Shown: one piece after another, positions 1 through 8,180 of the stretch
Layout: every line of letters begins with the position of its first letter
Position numbering within the stretch: the first letter of the stretch is position 1
Origin: Candidatus Thorarchaeota archaeon MP11T_1
GTDB taxonomy: Archaea; Asgardarchaeota; Thorarchaeia; Thorarchaeales; Thorarchaeaceae
Direction: 5' to 3'
NCBI GenBank assembly: GCA_002825515.1
Contig: PJET01000003.1
Span: forward strand, 29,887-93,886
Length of the DNA: 64,000 nucleotides
Position numbers and translations under genes: made by a program
Notes under the pieces: generated by a model
Seen by the model: the letters and a program-made list of their open reading frames with translations, nothing else
Databases searched by the model: none
Told to the model about the DNA's origin: nothing

Positions 1-208
1 CACCTTTCTTTGGAAGAGATAGTTTCATCCCACCATCAGGACTGACTATTCTGATACTACGTTCCTTTAGGTCCATATCAACTCGTCCGGGAGCTGCGGC
101 ATAAACAATACCATCCTTCTCATAAGTACCAAAACTTGGCATCAACTCTTCGATAACACAAAGTTGATCTCCAGGTACTACGATATCGCCGCTCTTTACA
201 TCTGCCAT
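1..208 (-). CDS. csl4: Exosome RNA-binding subunit Csl4 (N-terminal part, runs off the window)
   Basis: The reverse strand encodes an ATG-initiated reading frame beginning MADVKSGDIVVPGDQL and continuing with VIEELMPSFGTYEKDG. This is the typical N-terminal domain of archaeal Csl4, a cap subunit of the RNA exosome that binds RNA and recruits DnaG. Only about 69 residues lie in the window; the S1 domain and zinc ribbon would be off the left edge. The start lies one base beyond the stop of the METTL5-like gene, so the two are almost certainly co-transcribed. The family assignment is firm from the motif; the downstream domains are not visible. Confidence 0.88.
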   Translation of the reverse strand, partial: MADVKSGDIVVPGDQLCVIEELMPSFGTYEKDGIVYAAAPGRVDMDLKERSIRIVSPDGGMKLSLPKKG

Positions 209-209
209 T

Positions 210-848
210 CTATTCACGCTCTTTGACACATATTCGATACAGATCTACATCCACCAAGTGTTTCGGTTTTTTATGGTATTCGAACAGTCGACCAATTGGA
301 AACTGAAATGTTTCAAGCTGTGTCACTGTGGCACCTAGCTTCTCTATTTCTTTGCTCAGAAACACCCTGTTCTTGTCGCCAGCGAGGTGCATGCTGTATA
401 TCACATCAGCAATAGAGATAGCTGTTTTTAGGAATCTCAAATCGGCACCCCGATTTTTCACTCCGAACGGGGGATTACTTACCACTGTATCTATTGGACA
501 GCATAGCTGTAAGGAGGAAACATCTCCCAGAATCCAGTCTACGATGTCTTCTATTCCAAGCAATCGTGAGTTCAGTTGAGACGCCTTTAAGGCTTTGCTT
601 TGTACATCAAATCCAATGACCTTGTTTGCACCTAGTAGGGCTGCGCCAATAGCAAAAATTCCATCACCACATCCTAAATCAAACACTATTCTATCAGTGA
701 TGTCATTGTGTTCCATTTGTGCCGAATATAGAACAGAAGCAGCTATTGATGCAGGAGTTGGGTATTGTTCCAATGCAACACTATATTCATCAAGTCGTTT
801 CATTGATTCAAGTGCAATTTCAAGATCCCTAAGCCGCAAGAACTCCAC
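210..848 (-). CDS. METTL5-like class I SAM-dependent rRNA adenine methyltransferase
   Basis: 212 residues, GTG start. The N-terminus (LRLRDLEIAL, then LEQYPTP) matches the METTL5 layout, where the LEQYPT box precedes the SAM-binding fold. Motif I is DLGCGDGIFAIGA and the catalytic motif is NPPFG. In eukaryotes METTL5 makes m6A in 18S rRNA; the archaeal relatives are inferred to act on rRNA or another RNA. The C-terminus (EYHKKPKHLVDVDLYRI) matches the family end, so the gene is full length. It lies directly upstream of csl4, which fits an RNA-processing operon. The rRNA target is inference from the family. Confidence 0.87.
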   Translation of the reverse strand: MEFLRLRDLEIALESMKRLDEYSVALEQYPTPASIAASVLYSAQMEHNDITDRIVFDLGCGDGIFAIGAALLGANKVIGFDVQSKALKASQLNSRLLGIEDIVDWILGDVSSLQLCCPIDTVVSNPPFGVKNRGADLRFLKTAISIADVIYSMHLAGDKNRVFLSKEIEKLGATVTQLETFQFPIGRLFEYHKKPKHLVDVDLYRICVKERE

Positions 849-942
849 CGATTTGATGATTTGATTAATAACTGAAAAAAGTCTGTATTGATGAATTATG
901 CGATTTGTACATGAAAAAGAGCTGGGTAATACCTACTCTTAA

Positions 943-1022
943 CAGTTCCATATGCTCCATAGGTTCCAGTTGAAATCCAGTGGAACTTGCCTCAAGTTCT
1001 TATGGAAGTATTTATGTTCCAG
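943..1022. other. Candidate replication origin elements (ORB-like repeats) upstream of orc1/cdc6
   Basis: The intergenic region before the Orc1/Cdc6 gene holds repeated TTCCA/TGGAA elements. TTCCAGTTGAAAT lies at 964-976 and TCCAGTGGAAC at 976-986. Together they form a TTCCA...TGGAA inverted pair. Further half-sites are GTTCCA (945-950), TATGGAAG (1001-1008) and GTTCCAG (1016-1022). Archaeal ORB and mini-ORB boxes share a TTCCAGTGGAAA-type core, and archaeal origins commonly sit next to orc1/cdc6. AT-rich DNA lies on the left side. Assignment as an origin is inference. Confidence 0.5.
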
Positions 1023-1065
1023 ATTGTGCTTTTCATGATAGATTCAAACTGGAGAAGATGACGAG

Positions 1066-2313
1066 ATGGAGAAACCGCTTGATAAGCTATTTGACAAGTT
1101 CTTGCAAGGTCAGGCTATTTTTAGAGATAGGACAGCTCTAAGACCAACTTACGTGCCTCAGAGCCTTCCATACAGAGATGACCAAATGAGTCGAATTGGA
1201 TCCATCTTGGGACCAGCACTCAGAGGAGCTCCACCTTCAAACATTCTATGCTATGGAAAGACTGGAACTGGCAAGACTGTGGTGGCAAGATATGTACTTG
1301 AGATGCTAGTCAATAAAGCAAAAGAAAGTGGAATAACCGCACCCTTAACTGCATTTGTAAACTGCAGGATAGTTGGGACAAACTATAGAGTGTTAAAACG
1401 GTTGTGTGATGCGATTGAAGCAACTATGCCTGATGGGTCTGAAGTACCATTCACAGGTCTTCCCACTGATGAGATACGAGATGTTCTGAAGAATAAGTTG
1501 GACTCCGATACGAATATCCTTACAGTTGTGCTTGATGAAGTTGACAGTTTGTTGAAACGTGATGTGGGACAAGGTAACGATATTCTCTATGGATTGACTA
1601 GGATGAACGGAGAGCTAGAAAATAGTAGAATATCAATCATAGGCATAAGTAATGACCTGAAGTTCAAAGAGATGCTAGATCCAAGGGTTCTATCTACGCT
1701 TGGAGAAGAAGAGGTGATTTTCTCTCCCTATAATGCTGTAGAGCTGAAAGGCATTCTAAAACAGAGAGTAGAACTGGCCTTCAATAGAAGTGCCATAAGT
1801 GATGAGGGAGTGATTAATCTTGTTGGAGCTCTAGCAGCTCAGGAACACGGAGACGCTCGTAGAGCACTTGATTTGTTGAGAACTGCAGGCGAACTTGCTG
1901 AGAGAAGGGGTGATAGTACTGTTACCCAAGAACATGTCCGAGAAGCACAGAAAGTCATTGAACGTGACACCATAACTGAAACAGTAAAGACCCTTCCAAT
2001 GCAATCAAAGGCAGTTCTGTTTGCTGTTTATGTCTTAGCCAGTAAGGGCCAACGAGATATTTTCACTGGTGAGTGTTATAACATCTACTCGGAGATAGCA
2101 AAATCTCTCTCTATAGACACATTGACTCAGAGACGTGTATCTGATCTAATCTCGGAGTTGGATATGTTAGGACTGATTAATACTACAGTGATTTCTAAGG
2201 GGCGCTATGGTAGGACAAAGAAAATCAAACTGGCTGTGAGTAAGAAACAGATTGGTGTCATTTTGGACGATGATATTCGTCTCAGTAAGATGGCACAGGA
2301 CATCCTTGATTAA
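1066..2313 (+). CDS. orc1: Orc1/Cdc6 replication initiator (first copy)
   Basis: 415 residues. Binds origin DNA and loads MCM. An AAA+ domain carries Walker A GKTGTGKT (residues 64-71) and Walker B LDEVDSL (about 156-162), then a sensor 1 segment (ISIIGISNDL), a lid with GDARRALDLL (sensor 2), and a C-terminal winged helix from about residue 300. Length is normal for the family. ATG start. The upstream region has ORB-like repeats, consistent with an origin-linked initiator. It converges on the PolD DP1 gene, 17 bp away. A second paralogue is at 41319-42536. Confidence 0.95.
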   Translation: MEKPLDKLFDKFLQGQAIFRDRTALRPTYVPQSLPYRDDQMSRIGSILGPALRGAPPSNILCYGKTGTGKTVVARYVLEMLVNKAKESGITAPLTAFVNCRIVGTNYRVLKRLCDAIEATMPDGSEVPFTGLPTDEIRDVLKNKLDSDTNILTVVLDEVDSLLKRDVGQGNDILYGLTRMNGELENSRISIIGISNDLKFKEMLDPRVLSTLGEEEVIFSPYNAVELKGILKQRVELAFNRSAISDEGVINLVGALAAQEHGDARRALDLLRTAGELAERRGDSTVTQEHVREAQKVIERDTITETVKTLPMQSKAVLFAVYVLASKGQRDIFTGECYNIYSEIAKSLSIDTLTQRRVSDLISELDMLGLINTTVISKGRYGRTKKIKLAVSKKQIGVILDDDIRLSKMAQDILD

Positions 2314-2330
2314 ACAGGTCATGATTTTGA

Positions 2331-3971
2331 TTACAATCTAGACATATCGTAGAAGAATCTCACACCTGGCGCACCGGTCCGTAGATTCAGAAAAGTGATG
2401 ATACCAGGAGTTGGTACTACTCCCTGTTTGCGCATGAAATCGGTCTGGGACTGAAATGTCCCAGAGTTGATGATTTGAACTCCACGATAGTTATCAACTG
2501 CATTGTGATGGCAATGACCAAAGTGTACTATATCTGGAGGAATATCAATCACCATCCAGTCTCTATGAAGTGGAGCGAGTTCGGTCTTTCCTCCATACAT
2601 TGGTACAAGATGACGTTTTTTGAGAAGCTCTATCATTGGTTTTGCAGGTTCCGTGTATGAAGCTCCAGGAATGTTTGTGACAAGGTCATCCATACTATCT
2701 CCATGTGTCAAGAGAATATTTACACCTTCGACAATTACTTGACTCGGGTCGCCCAACATAGTGATACGTTTTCCAAGGTTGTATAATGGTTCTGCAAATT
2801 CCTTGGCAATGGGAGGTTTAGGAAGAGCTTGTCGGTTAGCATCATGATTGCCAGGAATGCAGAATATTTTGATTTGGTTAGGAAGTCTACTCAACTTACT
2901 CGCAAAAAGCGCATATTGTTCGTAAATACTCTCAATTCTCAGGTCGTTTCTCTGGGTGGGATAAACACTGATTCCATCAATCATGTCACCAGCAACGAAG
3001 AGATACCTGATTTGTTTCACAATTGCTTTGTCCTCTTCATCAATACCACGACCATTCATCCAATCAATGAATTTGTCAAACTCATCCTCTAGGAATTCTT
3101 TGCTTCCGCAGTGAATGTCTGAAATGAAGACGGCATAAACATCTCTTCTGGCTCTACCTACATCTCGGGCTGTTGGAATATCGGGGAATATCACATCATC
3201 CGCAATCATCCTCGCATCCTCGTCGACAAATCCAGATATACAGGTTATTTCATCGAGAAGTAGCGAGTTTGCCTTTTCAGAGAGCTGCTGTCCCTTTAGA
3301 CCCTCTCGAGTCGCAGGGACTATACAAATAATTGAGTCTTCTGCATCTTCAAGATCAATGATTACGTTTCGTGACTGAGAGATGCTCTTGTTCTTTACAA
3401 TTCCAAGTACTGTCTGAGTTGTGCGACTCGATGTACGTATCCCCTCCCTATTCATTGCCCGTCTCTGCTTTGTAGAGTCCTTTCTTAGTTTGGCAACCTG
3501 TGGTGAAACTGCATTCTGAGTGTCAATTCTGCTCAAGTATATTCTTTTGATGCGATTGAACCGGTCTGTAAAGAGTGCTAAGAAATCCTCTACTGTTCCC
3601 GCAGATCCCACCATTGCAGCCTCGGGGTTCTTCTCAATACGGAAAGACCATCCGTCTTCTTCATCAAGAGTAGAGGTTTGTAGTGATGGTTCACTGTCTT
3701 CTCTTTCAGAATTATCCATAGCTATCTCTACTTCTTCGACAGATACTGGTTCAGAGGTAATACCTTCGATGAGTGATTTTACATAGTGACGCGAGAGCAC
3801 TGCTGGGTGCTTTCCAACCTCATTAGTAATAAGAATGGATTTTATGGTTTCAATGGGGGCATCTAGATGTAAAATATATTCAAGTGCTTCAGGTGCTACT
3901 TGGAAGCCTGATTCAATTAGTAGTTTTAACAAATTACGTCGAGTTGAGGATGTCAATAGGTCACCATTCAA
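2331..3971 (-). CDS. polB: DNA polymerase D small subunit DP1
   Basis: 546 residues, proofreading subunit of the archaeal replicative polymerase PolD. The N-terminal part holds a helical domain and an acidic, low-complexity linker (around residues 75-110). The C-terminal half is an OB fold followed by an MRE11-like phosphoesterase. Metal motifs are complete: FISDIHCGS, AGDMIDG, PGNHDANR, LTHGDSMDD and FGHCHHNAV, so 3'-5' exonuclease activity is expected. The C-terminal GTFQSQTDFMRKQG segment is typical of DP1. The large subunit DP2 is not in the window. PolD is absent from Crenarchaeota, which helps limit the host lineage. Confidence 0.96.
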   Translation of the reverse strand: MNGDLLTSSTRRNLLKLLIESGFQVAPEALEYILHLDAPIETIKSILITNEVGKHPAVLSRHYVKSLIEGITSEPVSVEEVEIAMDNSEREDSEPSLQTSTLDEEDGWSFRIEKNPEAAMVGSAGTVEDFLALFTDRFNRIKRIYLSRIDTQNAVSPQVAKLRKDSTKQRRAMNREGIRTSSRTTQTVLGIVKNKSISQSRNVIIDLEDAEDSIICIVPATREGLKGQQLSEKANSLLLDEITCISGFVDEDARMIADDVIFPDIPTARDVGRARRDVYAVFISDIHCGSKEFLEDEFDKFIDWMNGRGIDEEDKAIVKQIRYLFVAGDMIDGISVYPTQRNDLRIESIYEQYALFASKLSRLPNQIKIFCIPGNHDANRQALPKPPIAKEFAEPLYNLGKRITMLGDPSQVIVEGVNILLTHGDSMDDLVTNIPGASYTEPAKPMIELLKKRHLVPMYGGKTELAPLHRDWMVIDIPPDIVHFGHCHHNAVDNYRGVQIINSGTFQSQTDFMRKQGVVPTPGIITFLNLRTGAPGVRFFYDMSRL

Positions 3972-4104
3972 GTTGATACGAGTTTTTCGTTTTAAACATC
4001 ATCTATCGTGAATGAGATAAGTACAGGAAAACATCCTGCGGGAAATGTAATAAGCCGCCTACATAGAGTTCAAATGGCAACTTCCTTTGTCAGGTGAAAA
4101 TAAT

Positions 4105-5082
4105 ATGGTTAACATCAGGAAACTCCAGCAGACTGGTGGAAAAAATGGAAGTTCCTTTCTGATAATACTTCCAAAGGATTGGATAGTTAGGCAAAAACTG
4201 AGTAAGGGAGACCCTGTAGTAGTTGCGGAACGAGAAGATGGTTGTTTGATTGTTGATCCGCGCCTTCCAAAAGCAGGTGAAAGAAGAACGACCACTGCAC
4301 AAATAGAACAAAATCTGAGATGGGAGATAACAAGCAGATATCTACTTGGTTTTGATGAGATTCGGATTGTCAGTAAAGACCCCATCACGAACGACCAGAG
4401 AGATGAATTAAAGCGGATAATCAAACGGTTTGTGGCTCTTGAAGTTACTGAAGAAGACGACCACCAGATAGTGGTACGATGTCTTGTAGATCCTGCAACT
4501 TTACCGGTGAATACAGCAATGCGTAGAATGCATCTCATCACTTCCAGAATGATTAGTGACTCATTGATGGCATACTTTGATGGAATCAAAGATGTGGCTA
4601 GTGAAGTAGTACAGAGAGATGAGGAGGTTGACCGTCTGTTCTTCTTAATCGTTAGAGAATTGAGGTCTGCGATTCAATACCCGAGAATGAGTGAAATGAT
4701 GAATATCACACCAGTTGAAGCACTTGATTTTCGACTAGCAGTGCAGTATATTGAAAGGATTGCGGATTTAGCAGTGGATATTGCACAGAGAGTTGGGGAC
4801 CCAATAGATGCTTCCCTGAAGAAAAAGATGGAACCATTAGTAGGAAAAGTAAGTGGGATGTTCTCAGATGCATTCAATAACTTATTCAAGTTTGATTCAA
4901 AGAAGGTAACGTCTGTGATAGAATCTGAAAGAGAACTGATTTCCGAAACAGGAAAGCTTAGACAGCATATTGTAGTTACTCCTAATGGACAACCACAGAC
5001 TCAAATTTTGGTTGTTGATAGTCTCTTAAGAATGGGCGAAGCTGCAAAGGACATAGTCGACTTGGCATTACCGCATTACTAG
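4105..5082 (+). CDS. AbrB-PhoU domain regulator (phosphate-uptake regulator-like)
   Basis: About 325 residues. The N-terminus (MVNIRKLQQTGGKNGSSFLI, then LPKDW) is a SpoVT/AbrB DNA-binding swapped hairpin. The rest contains two PhoU-like helical repeats with paired acidic clusters (for example RDEEVDRLFFLIVREL). Archaeal proteins of this layout are annotated as phosphate uptake regulators. No pst transport genes are nearby, so the link to phosphate is only from the family. An AGGTGA Shine-Dalgarno at 4092-4097 lies 7 bases before ATG 4105, favouring this start over TTG 4087. glmM follows after 11 bp, suggesting co-transcription. Confidence 0.87.
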   Translation: MVNIRKLQQTGGKNGSSFLIILPKDWIVRQKLSKGDPVVVAEREDGCLIVDPRLPKAGERRTTTAQIEQNLRWEITSRYLLGFDEIRIVSKDPITNDQRDELKRIIKRFVALEVTEEDDHQIVVRCLVDPATLPVNTAMRRMHLITSRMISDSLMAYFDGIKDVASEVVQRDEEVDRLFFLIVRELRSAIQYPRMSEMMNITPVEALDFRLAVQYIERIADLAVDIAQRVGDPIDASLKKKMEPLVGKVSGMFSDAFNNLFKFDSKKVTSVIESERELISETGKLRQHIVVTPNGQPQTQILVVDSLLRMGEAAKDIVDLALPHY

Positions 5083-5093
5083 AGGAATAAAAA

Positions 5094-6476
5094 TTGACTC
5101 AGAAACTGTTTGGTACATCTGGTATAAGGGGATCTATCGCTGAGAAATCGACCCCTGATCTAGCACTTGGACTTGGCAGGGGACTTGGTTCGTTTCTTGA
5201 TGGAAAGGGGATTGTGGGAGTGGGTGTTGATGCTAGAACTTCACGTGAGATGTTAAGGAGTGCACTTGTCAGCGGTTTAGTTTCAACAGGAGTCAACGTT
5301 ATAGATTTGGGAATAGCGCCAATGCCTACAGTCGCATATTATAGCACAATCGATGGGATAGCTGCAACTGTAATTATAACAGCTAGTCACAATCCTCCGA
5401 CGGACAATGGATTCAAGTTCTTCGCATCAGGACGAGAGTTCATCAGATCGGAGGAGAAATTCTTAGAGAATTCTATTTTCAATAGAGAGTACAAAGTAGC
5501 AGCCTGGGATAAGATTGGGTCAATTTCGAAGAAGAATATCAAAATGGATTATCTGTCTAGGGTGAAAAAATTCCTCTTGAATAGGGGAGGGTTAAGCAAG
5601 AAAACGAAAGTCTTGCTCGATTTAGCAAATGGTGCAGCTACAGATTACACACCTGAACTACTTACAGATCTTGGATTCTCAGTGACAACCATAAACTCTC
5701 ATCAAGATGGTCATTTTCCGGGGAGACCACCGGAACCATCACCTAGAAACCTCGGTGATGCAATGAGGATGGCTGCAGAGTCTGATTTCGCGGTGACCAT
5801 GTGTCATGATGGAGATGGAGACAGATTGGCTGTGATTGATGAAGCTGGTGAGTTCATTGATCAGAACCGTGTAATTGCAGTGTTTGCCAGAGATGAAGTG
5901 GAGAGGAAGGGAGAAGGAATTGTCCTTACATCAATTGATACCTCTAGTGTGATTGACGAGGTGGTAAACTCAGCAGGAGGTTCAGTGATTCGATCAGCTC
6001 TTGGATCACTTCAGGAATTTCTTGCAGGTGAGAGAGGAAAGGATGTGATATTTGCCTCCGAGCCTTGGAAACCGATATTCGCAGAATTTGGTTGGTGGAT
6101 GGATGGGATTACAGGAGCAGGTCGCTTTGCACAACTAGTTGATGAGCTTGGCGATGGCAGTTGCATGAAGTTAATGAAGACAATTCCAAAGTACCCCATT
6201 CTAAGAGACTTTGTACCTTGTCCTGACATGATTAAGCAGTCCTTTTTACCAAGAGTGAAGGAGTTACTTGTTCCTGAGATTAGTGGAGTAGAAAAAGTTC
6301 TCGAAGTTGACGGAATTCGAATAGACTACAAAGATGGGTCTTATGTGCTGATTAGAGTTTCAGGAACTGAACCAAAAGCGAGATTATATGTCGGCGCCAA
6401 ATCAGAACAGATATTGGATAAGACTGCTTCAGTGGCCAAGAAGATAATGGAACAGGTTTTGGACGAACTTCAATAA
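5094..6476 (+). CDS. glmM: Phosphoglucosamine/phosphohexose mutase (GlmM-like)
   Basis: 460 residues, TTG start. Member of the alpha-D-phosphohexomutase family. The four signature loops are present: phosphoserine loop TASHNPPTDNG, metal loop DGDGDRL, a sugar-binding segment around ASEPWKP, and phosphate-binding loop RVSGTEPKARLY. The archaeal GlmM-type start (KLFGTSGIRG) fits glucosamine-6-P to glucosamine-1-P conversion. glmS at 57066 encodes the preceding step of the UDP-GlcNAc pathway in the same genome. Substrate preference (GlcN, Glc or Man) cannot be settled from sequence alone. Confidence 0.85.
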   Translation: MTQKLFGTSGIRGSIAEKSTPDLALGLGRGLGSFLDGKGIVGVGVDARTSREMLRSALVSGLVSTGVNVIDLGIAPMPTVAYYSTIDGIAATVIITASHNPPTDNGFKFFASGREFIRSEEKFLENSIFNREYKVAAWDKIGSISKKNIKMDYLSRVKKFLLNRGGLSKKTKVLLDLANGAATDYTPELLTDLGFSVTTINSHQDGHFPGRPPEPSPRNLGDAMRMAAESDFAVTMCHDGDGDRLAVIDEAGEFIDQNRVIAVFARDEVERKGEGIVLTSIDTSSVIDEVVNSAGGSVIRSALGSLQEFLAGERGKDVIFASEPWKPIFAEFGWWMDGITGAGRFAQLVDELGDGSCMKLMKTIPKYPILRDFVPCPDMIKQSFLPRVKELLVPEISGVEKVLEVDGIRIDYKDGSYVLIRVSGTEPKARLYVGAKSEQILDKTASVAKKIMEQVLDELQ

Positions 6477-6482
6477 ATGAAT

Positions 6483-6614
6483 TGGCGCCGGGGATGAGAC
6501 TTGAACGACTTCACAAATTGTGAGACTCTTTGAACTCATGCGTCCGAAGACAGCGGTTACCTCGCTAAAGTAGACGATTCGAGACCGCCTCCATAGCCAC
6601 TAGGAGACCCCGGC
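6483..6614 (-). tRNA. tRNA-Ser(CGA) with two introns
   Basis: The acceptor stem GCCGGGG/CCCCGGC, discriminator G and genomically encoded CCA (6483-6485) are clear. The anticodon stem GCGGT/ACCGC brackets a loop read as CTCGAA|A after removing a 19-base intron at 6559-6577 (position 37/38, CTCG/CGAG central helix with 3-base bulges). This gives anticodon CGA. A class II variable arm (GTC-TTCG-GAC) supports serine. The T stem ATGAG/CTCAT is split by a second insertion of 29 bases (about 6506-6534). Removing it restores ATGAG-TTCAAGT-CTCAT. The exact splice point of that intron is ambiguous because TTCAA is duplicated at its borders. A TATA-like element lies about 30 bp upstream. Confidence 0.85.
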
Positions 6615-6791
6615 TTAGTCTGATTTGATAGTTGTGGAGATATAACATTAATTGTCTGCATTCTCAAAATGAAAGAATCGAAGATCACGACTGAACGAAC
6701 TTTAATTGCAGTATTTTTTCCAATGTTCCTGCATCCATAATACTCAATACAAGGTAGTACTCTTAAAATCAGGCTTGGAGAGTTTGCGATA

Positions 6792-7205
6792 ATGTCAGTA
6801 GAACAAGTTAAGAATTGGTTGAACTCACTTGAGATACCCTATGAGCTGTTAGAAGACATTAACACATTCGATCTGAAATGGGATGTTGAAGGCACCACAT
6901 TCGATATCAGGGTTGCAATTCGTGCTGACAAATGGATTCATGTCGCAGTACGTCTTCTTAGGCCAGAAGAAATCCCACAAGAGAGCAAGGAAGAGCTATA
7001 TGGTTTTCTGCTTCGTGAGAATTGGATGCTTGATGATGTAACATATTCCATGGATGAGAGAGGCAATCTCTATTCGGAAAATGACATACCCGAGCAGACG
7101 AATCTTGAGAACTTTAAGAGTGAGCTTGATGCTGTCATCTTCGGTCTCGAACGCTTTTTTACGACAGTGTCAAGTCGATTTGGGATTGAGCCAAGAGGTA
7201 TATAG
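6792..7205 (+). CDS. Small T3SC/YbjN-like fold protein (DUF2299-like)
   Basis: 137 residues with the pattern of archaeal DUF2299/YbjN-type proteins: an N-terminal helix (VEQVKNWLNSL), beta strands with alternating charge (FDIRVAIRADKWIHVAVRL), a short helix (EELYGFLLREN), then a strand pair and a C-terminal amphipathic helix ending ...ERFFTTV. No catalytic motif or membrane segment is visible. Related folds act as protein-binding chaperones, but no function can be assigned here. ATG start with a weak GGAG upstream. It stands between tRNA-Ser and a convergent membrane protein gene. Confidence 0.6.
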   Translation: MSVEQVKNWLNSLEIPYELLEDINTFDLKWDVEGTTFDIRVAIRADKWIHVAVRLLRPEEIPQESKEELYGFLLRENWMLDDVTYSMDERGNLYSENDIPEQTNLENFKSELDAVIFGLERFFTTVSSRFGIEPRGI

Positions 7206-7253
7206 AAAGTAATGATTCAAAGCAGTTCAATAGAACTTCATCATACTCTACAT

Positions 7254-7667
7254 CTATTCAATGAGTGCTCTAAGCAGGTCTGCCTTGTAAAGAAGGACAG
7301 CTGTTACTATTGCAAGGATAAAATCGAAACTTGTTGAAATGATTAAAATCAAACCCATCGAGGGTGTGTTAATCACCTCGAGTGCTGTTAAAACGGGCAG
7401 GAATAGCCGCACACAGATAGCTGCAATGGGAATTACGACGTATCTCTTGGGATTGAAAGAGGCTATGATTTGTAGCGCTCCTAAGGTGATTGCCAGTAGT
7501 CCCATTGTCCGCCAATACAATGGGTAGACGGGGACTGTATGCATTCCTGTAGCAATTGCTACAATCAAGTCACCCCAAAGAAGAATAATTAACCCCATGA
7601 TAGATTCAAAGACTCCACCAAAAGCAATGACTCCCTTGAGTAGACGATTTGAGTTCTTTTGCTCCAT
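7254..7667 (-). CDS. Small four-helix integral membrane protein
   Basis: About 137 residues, almost entirely hydrophobic, with four predicted transmembrane helices (around LLKGVIAFGGVFESIMGLII, the WRTMGLLAITLGALQIIA region, VVIPIAAICVRLFLPVLTAL, and LILIISTSFDFILAIVTAVL). No conserved enzymatic motif is recognised. An AGGTGA sits 5 bases before the second ATG of an ATGATG pair, which decides the start. The family is not recognised; the gene is likely real because of its Shine-Dalgarno and clean helix pattern. Confidence 0.6.
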   Translation of the reverse strand: MEQKNSNRLLKGVIAFGGVFESIMGLIILLWGDLIVAIATGMHTVPVYPLYWRTMGLLAITLGALQIIASFNPKRYVVIPIAAICVRLFLPVLTALEVINTPSMGLILIISTSFDFILAIVTAVLLYKADLLRALIE

Positions 7668-7731
7668 CATTTTCACCTTGAATCCACTGCCACTTCCTGA
7701 TTAGTATGTATGACAATTATTAATGGATAAA

Positions 7732-7819
7732 TGGTGCGGAGGGCGAGATTCGAACTCGCGAATCACTACTGAACGGGGACCTAAACCCCGCGCCTTTGAC
7801 CTGGCTTGGCAACCTCCGC
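7732..7819 (-). tRNA. tRNA-Leu(TAG), no intron
   Basis: Acceptor GCGGAGG/CCTCCGC, discriminator A and encoded CCA (7732-7734). The anticodon stem CGGGG/CCCCG closes loop TTTAGGT, anticodon TAG. A long variable arm (TCA-GTAG-TGA) and T arm GCGAG-TTCGAAT-CTCGC complete a class II leucine tRNA. A TTAAAAC TATA-like box lies about 30 bp upstream of the 5' end. It is unlike the other class II tRNA in the window (Ser) in having no intron. Confidence 0.95.
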
Positions 7820-7868
7820 TTGGTGAAGCAAGGTTGAGAGCAGACCAGTTTTAACCGTTTTGTATTTG

Positions 7869-8015
7869 TCAGTCTTCAACGGTTTCCCAAGTATTGCTAC
7901 AACGTGGGCAGCGCCACTTCTTCCTATACTTGCCGCCACCGAACATCTCTTTTCTTACTAGAGCGACGTCATTGAATCCGCATCTTGAGCATACTACATT
8001 TTCCATGGAGCGCAT
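7869..8015 (-). CDS. Small zinc-ribbon protein
   Basis: 45-48 residues depending on which of two in-frame ATGs (8015 or 8006) is used; a GAGG six bases upstream favours 8015. It contains two CxxC knuckles, CSRCG and CPRCS, separated by a basic strand pair (RKEMFGGGKYRKKWR), the layout of a one-domain zinc ribbon. It diverges from the eS1 gene. Such mini zinc ribbons occur near archaeal translation genes, but the specific role is unknown. Confidence 0.75.
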   Translation of the reverse strand: MRSMENVVCSRCGFNDVALVRKEMFGGGKYRKKWRCPRCSNTWETVED

Positions 8016-8075
8016 CTCAAGCCTCACAAAACATGACTATCATATCTAGTTTTGCTATCTGTATCAGGACACGTC

Positions 8076-8087
8076 ACAATGTTTTTA
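8076..8087 (+). promoter_or_regulatory. TATA-like promoter element for eS1
   Basis: A TTTTTATTAG box in an otherwise mixed-base region lies about 100 bp upstream of the eS1 start. With the usual 25-30 bp spacing the transcript would begin near 8105-8112, just before the hairpins at 8113-8156. Position and sequence only; no other evidence. Confidence 0.4.
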
Positions 8088-8112
8088 TTAGTCTCGTTAG
8101 TTGTCGGCGCGT

Positions 8113-8156
8113 TTCTATGGTTGGAAACCATAGAAGAATCCATGATTTTCTGGATT
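8113..8156 (+). promoter_or_regulatory. Two hairpins in the eS1 mRNA leader
   Basis: Positions 8113-8135 form a perfect 10-bp stem (TTCTATGGTT paired with AACCATAGAA) with loop GGA. Positions 8137-8156 form a second stem AATCCA/TGGATT with an 8-base loop, extendable by two more pairs. Both fall between the inferred transcription start and the eS1 ATG at 8181, so they would be part of a structured 5' leader. A regulatory role (for example feedback by a ribosomal protein) is inference. Confidence 0.55.
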
Positions 8157-8180
8157 TTCCAGTATGAGTGTGATATTCAG

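Noticed and set aside
4059..4589. Reverse-strand 176-residue ORF opposite the AbrB-PhoU gene.
   Set aside because: Serine-rich, low-complexity shadow with no Shine-Dalgarno; the forward frame has clear domains.
8052..8180. N-terminal extension of eS1 from 8052.
   Set aside because: It translates the hairpin leader and does not match eS1; ATG 8181 gives the family N-terminus.
8169..8180. Small ORF or leader peptide in the eS1 leader.
   Set aside because: Any peptide frame across the two hairpins is short, without a Shine-Dalgarno, and overlaps the hairpins.
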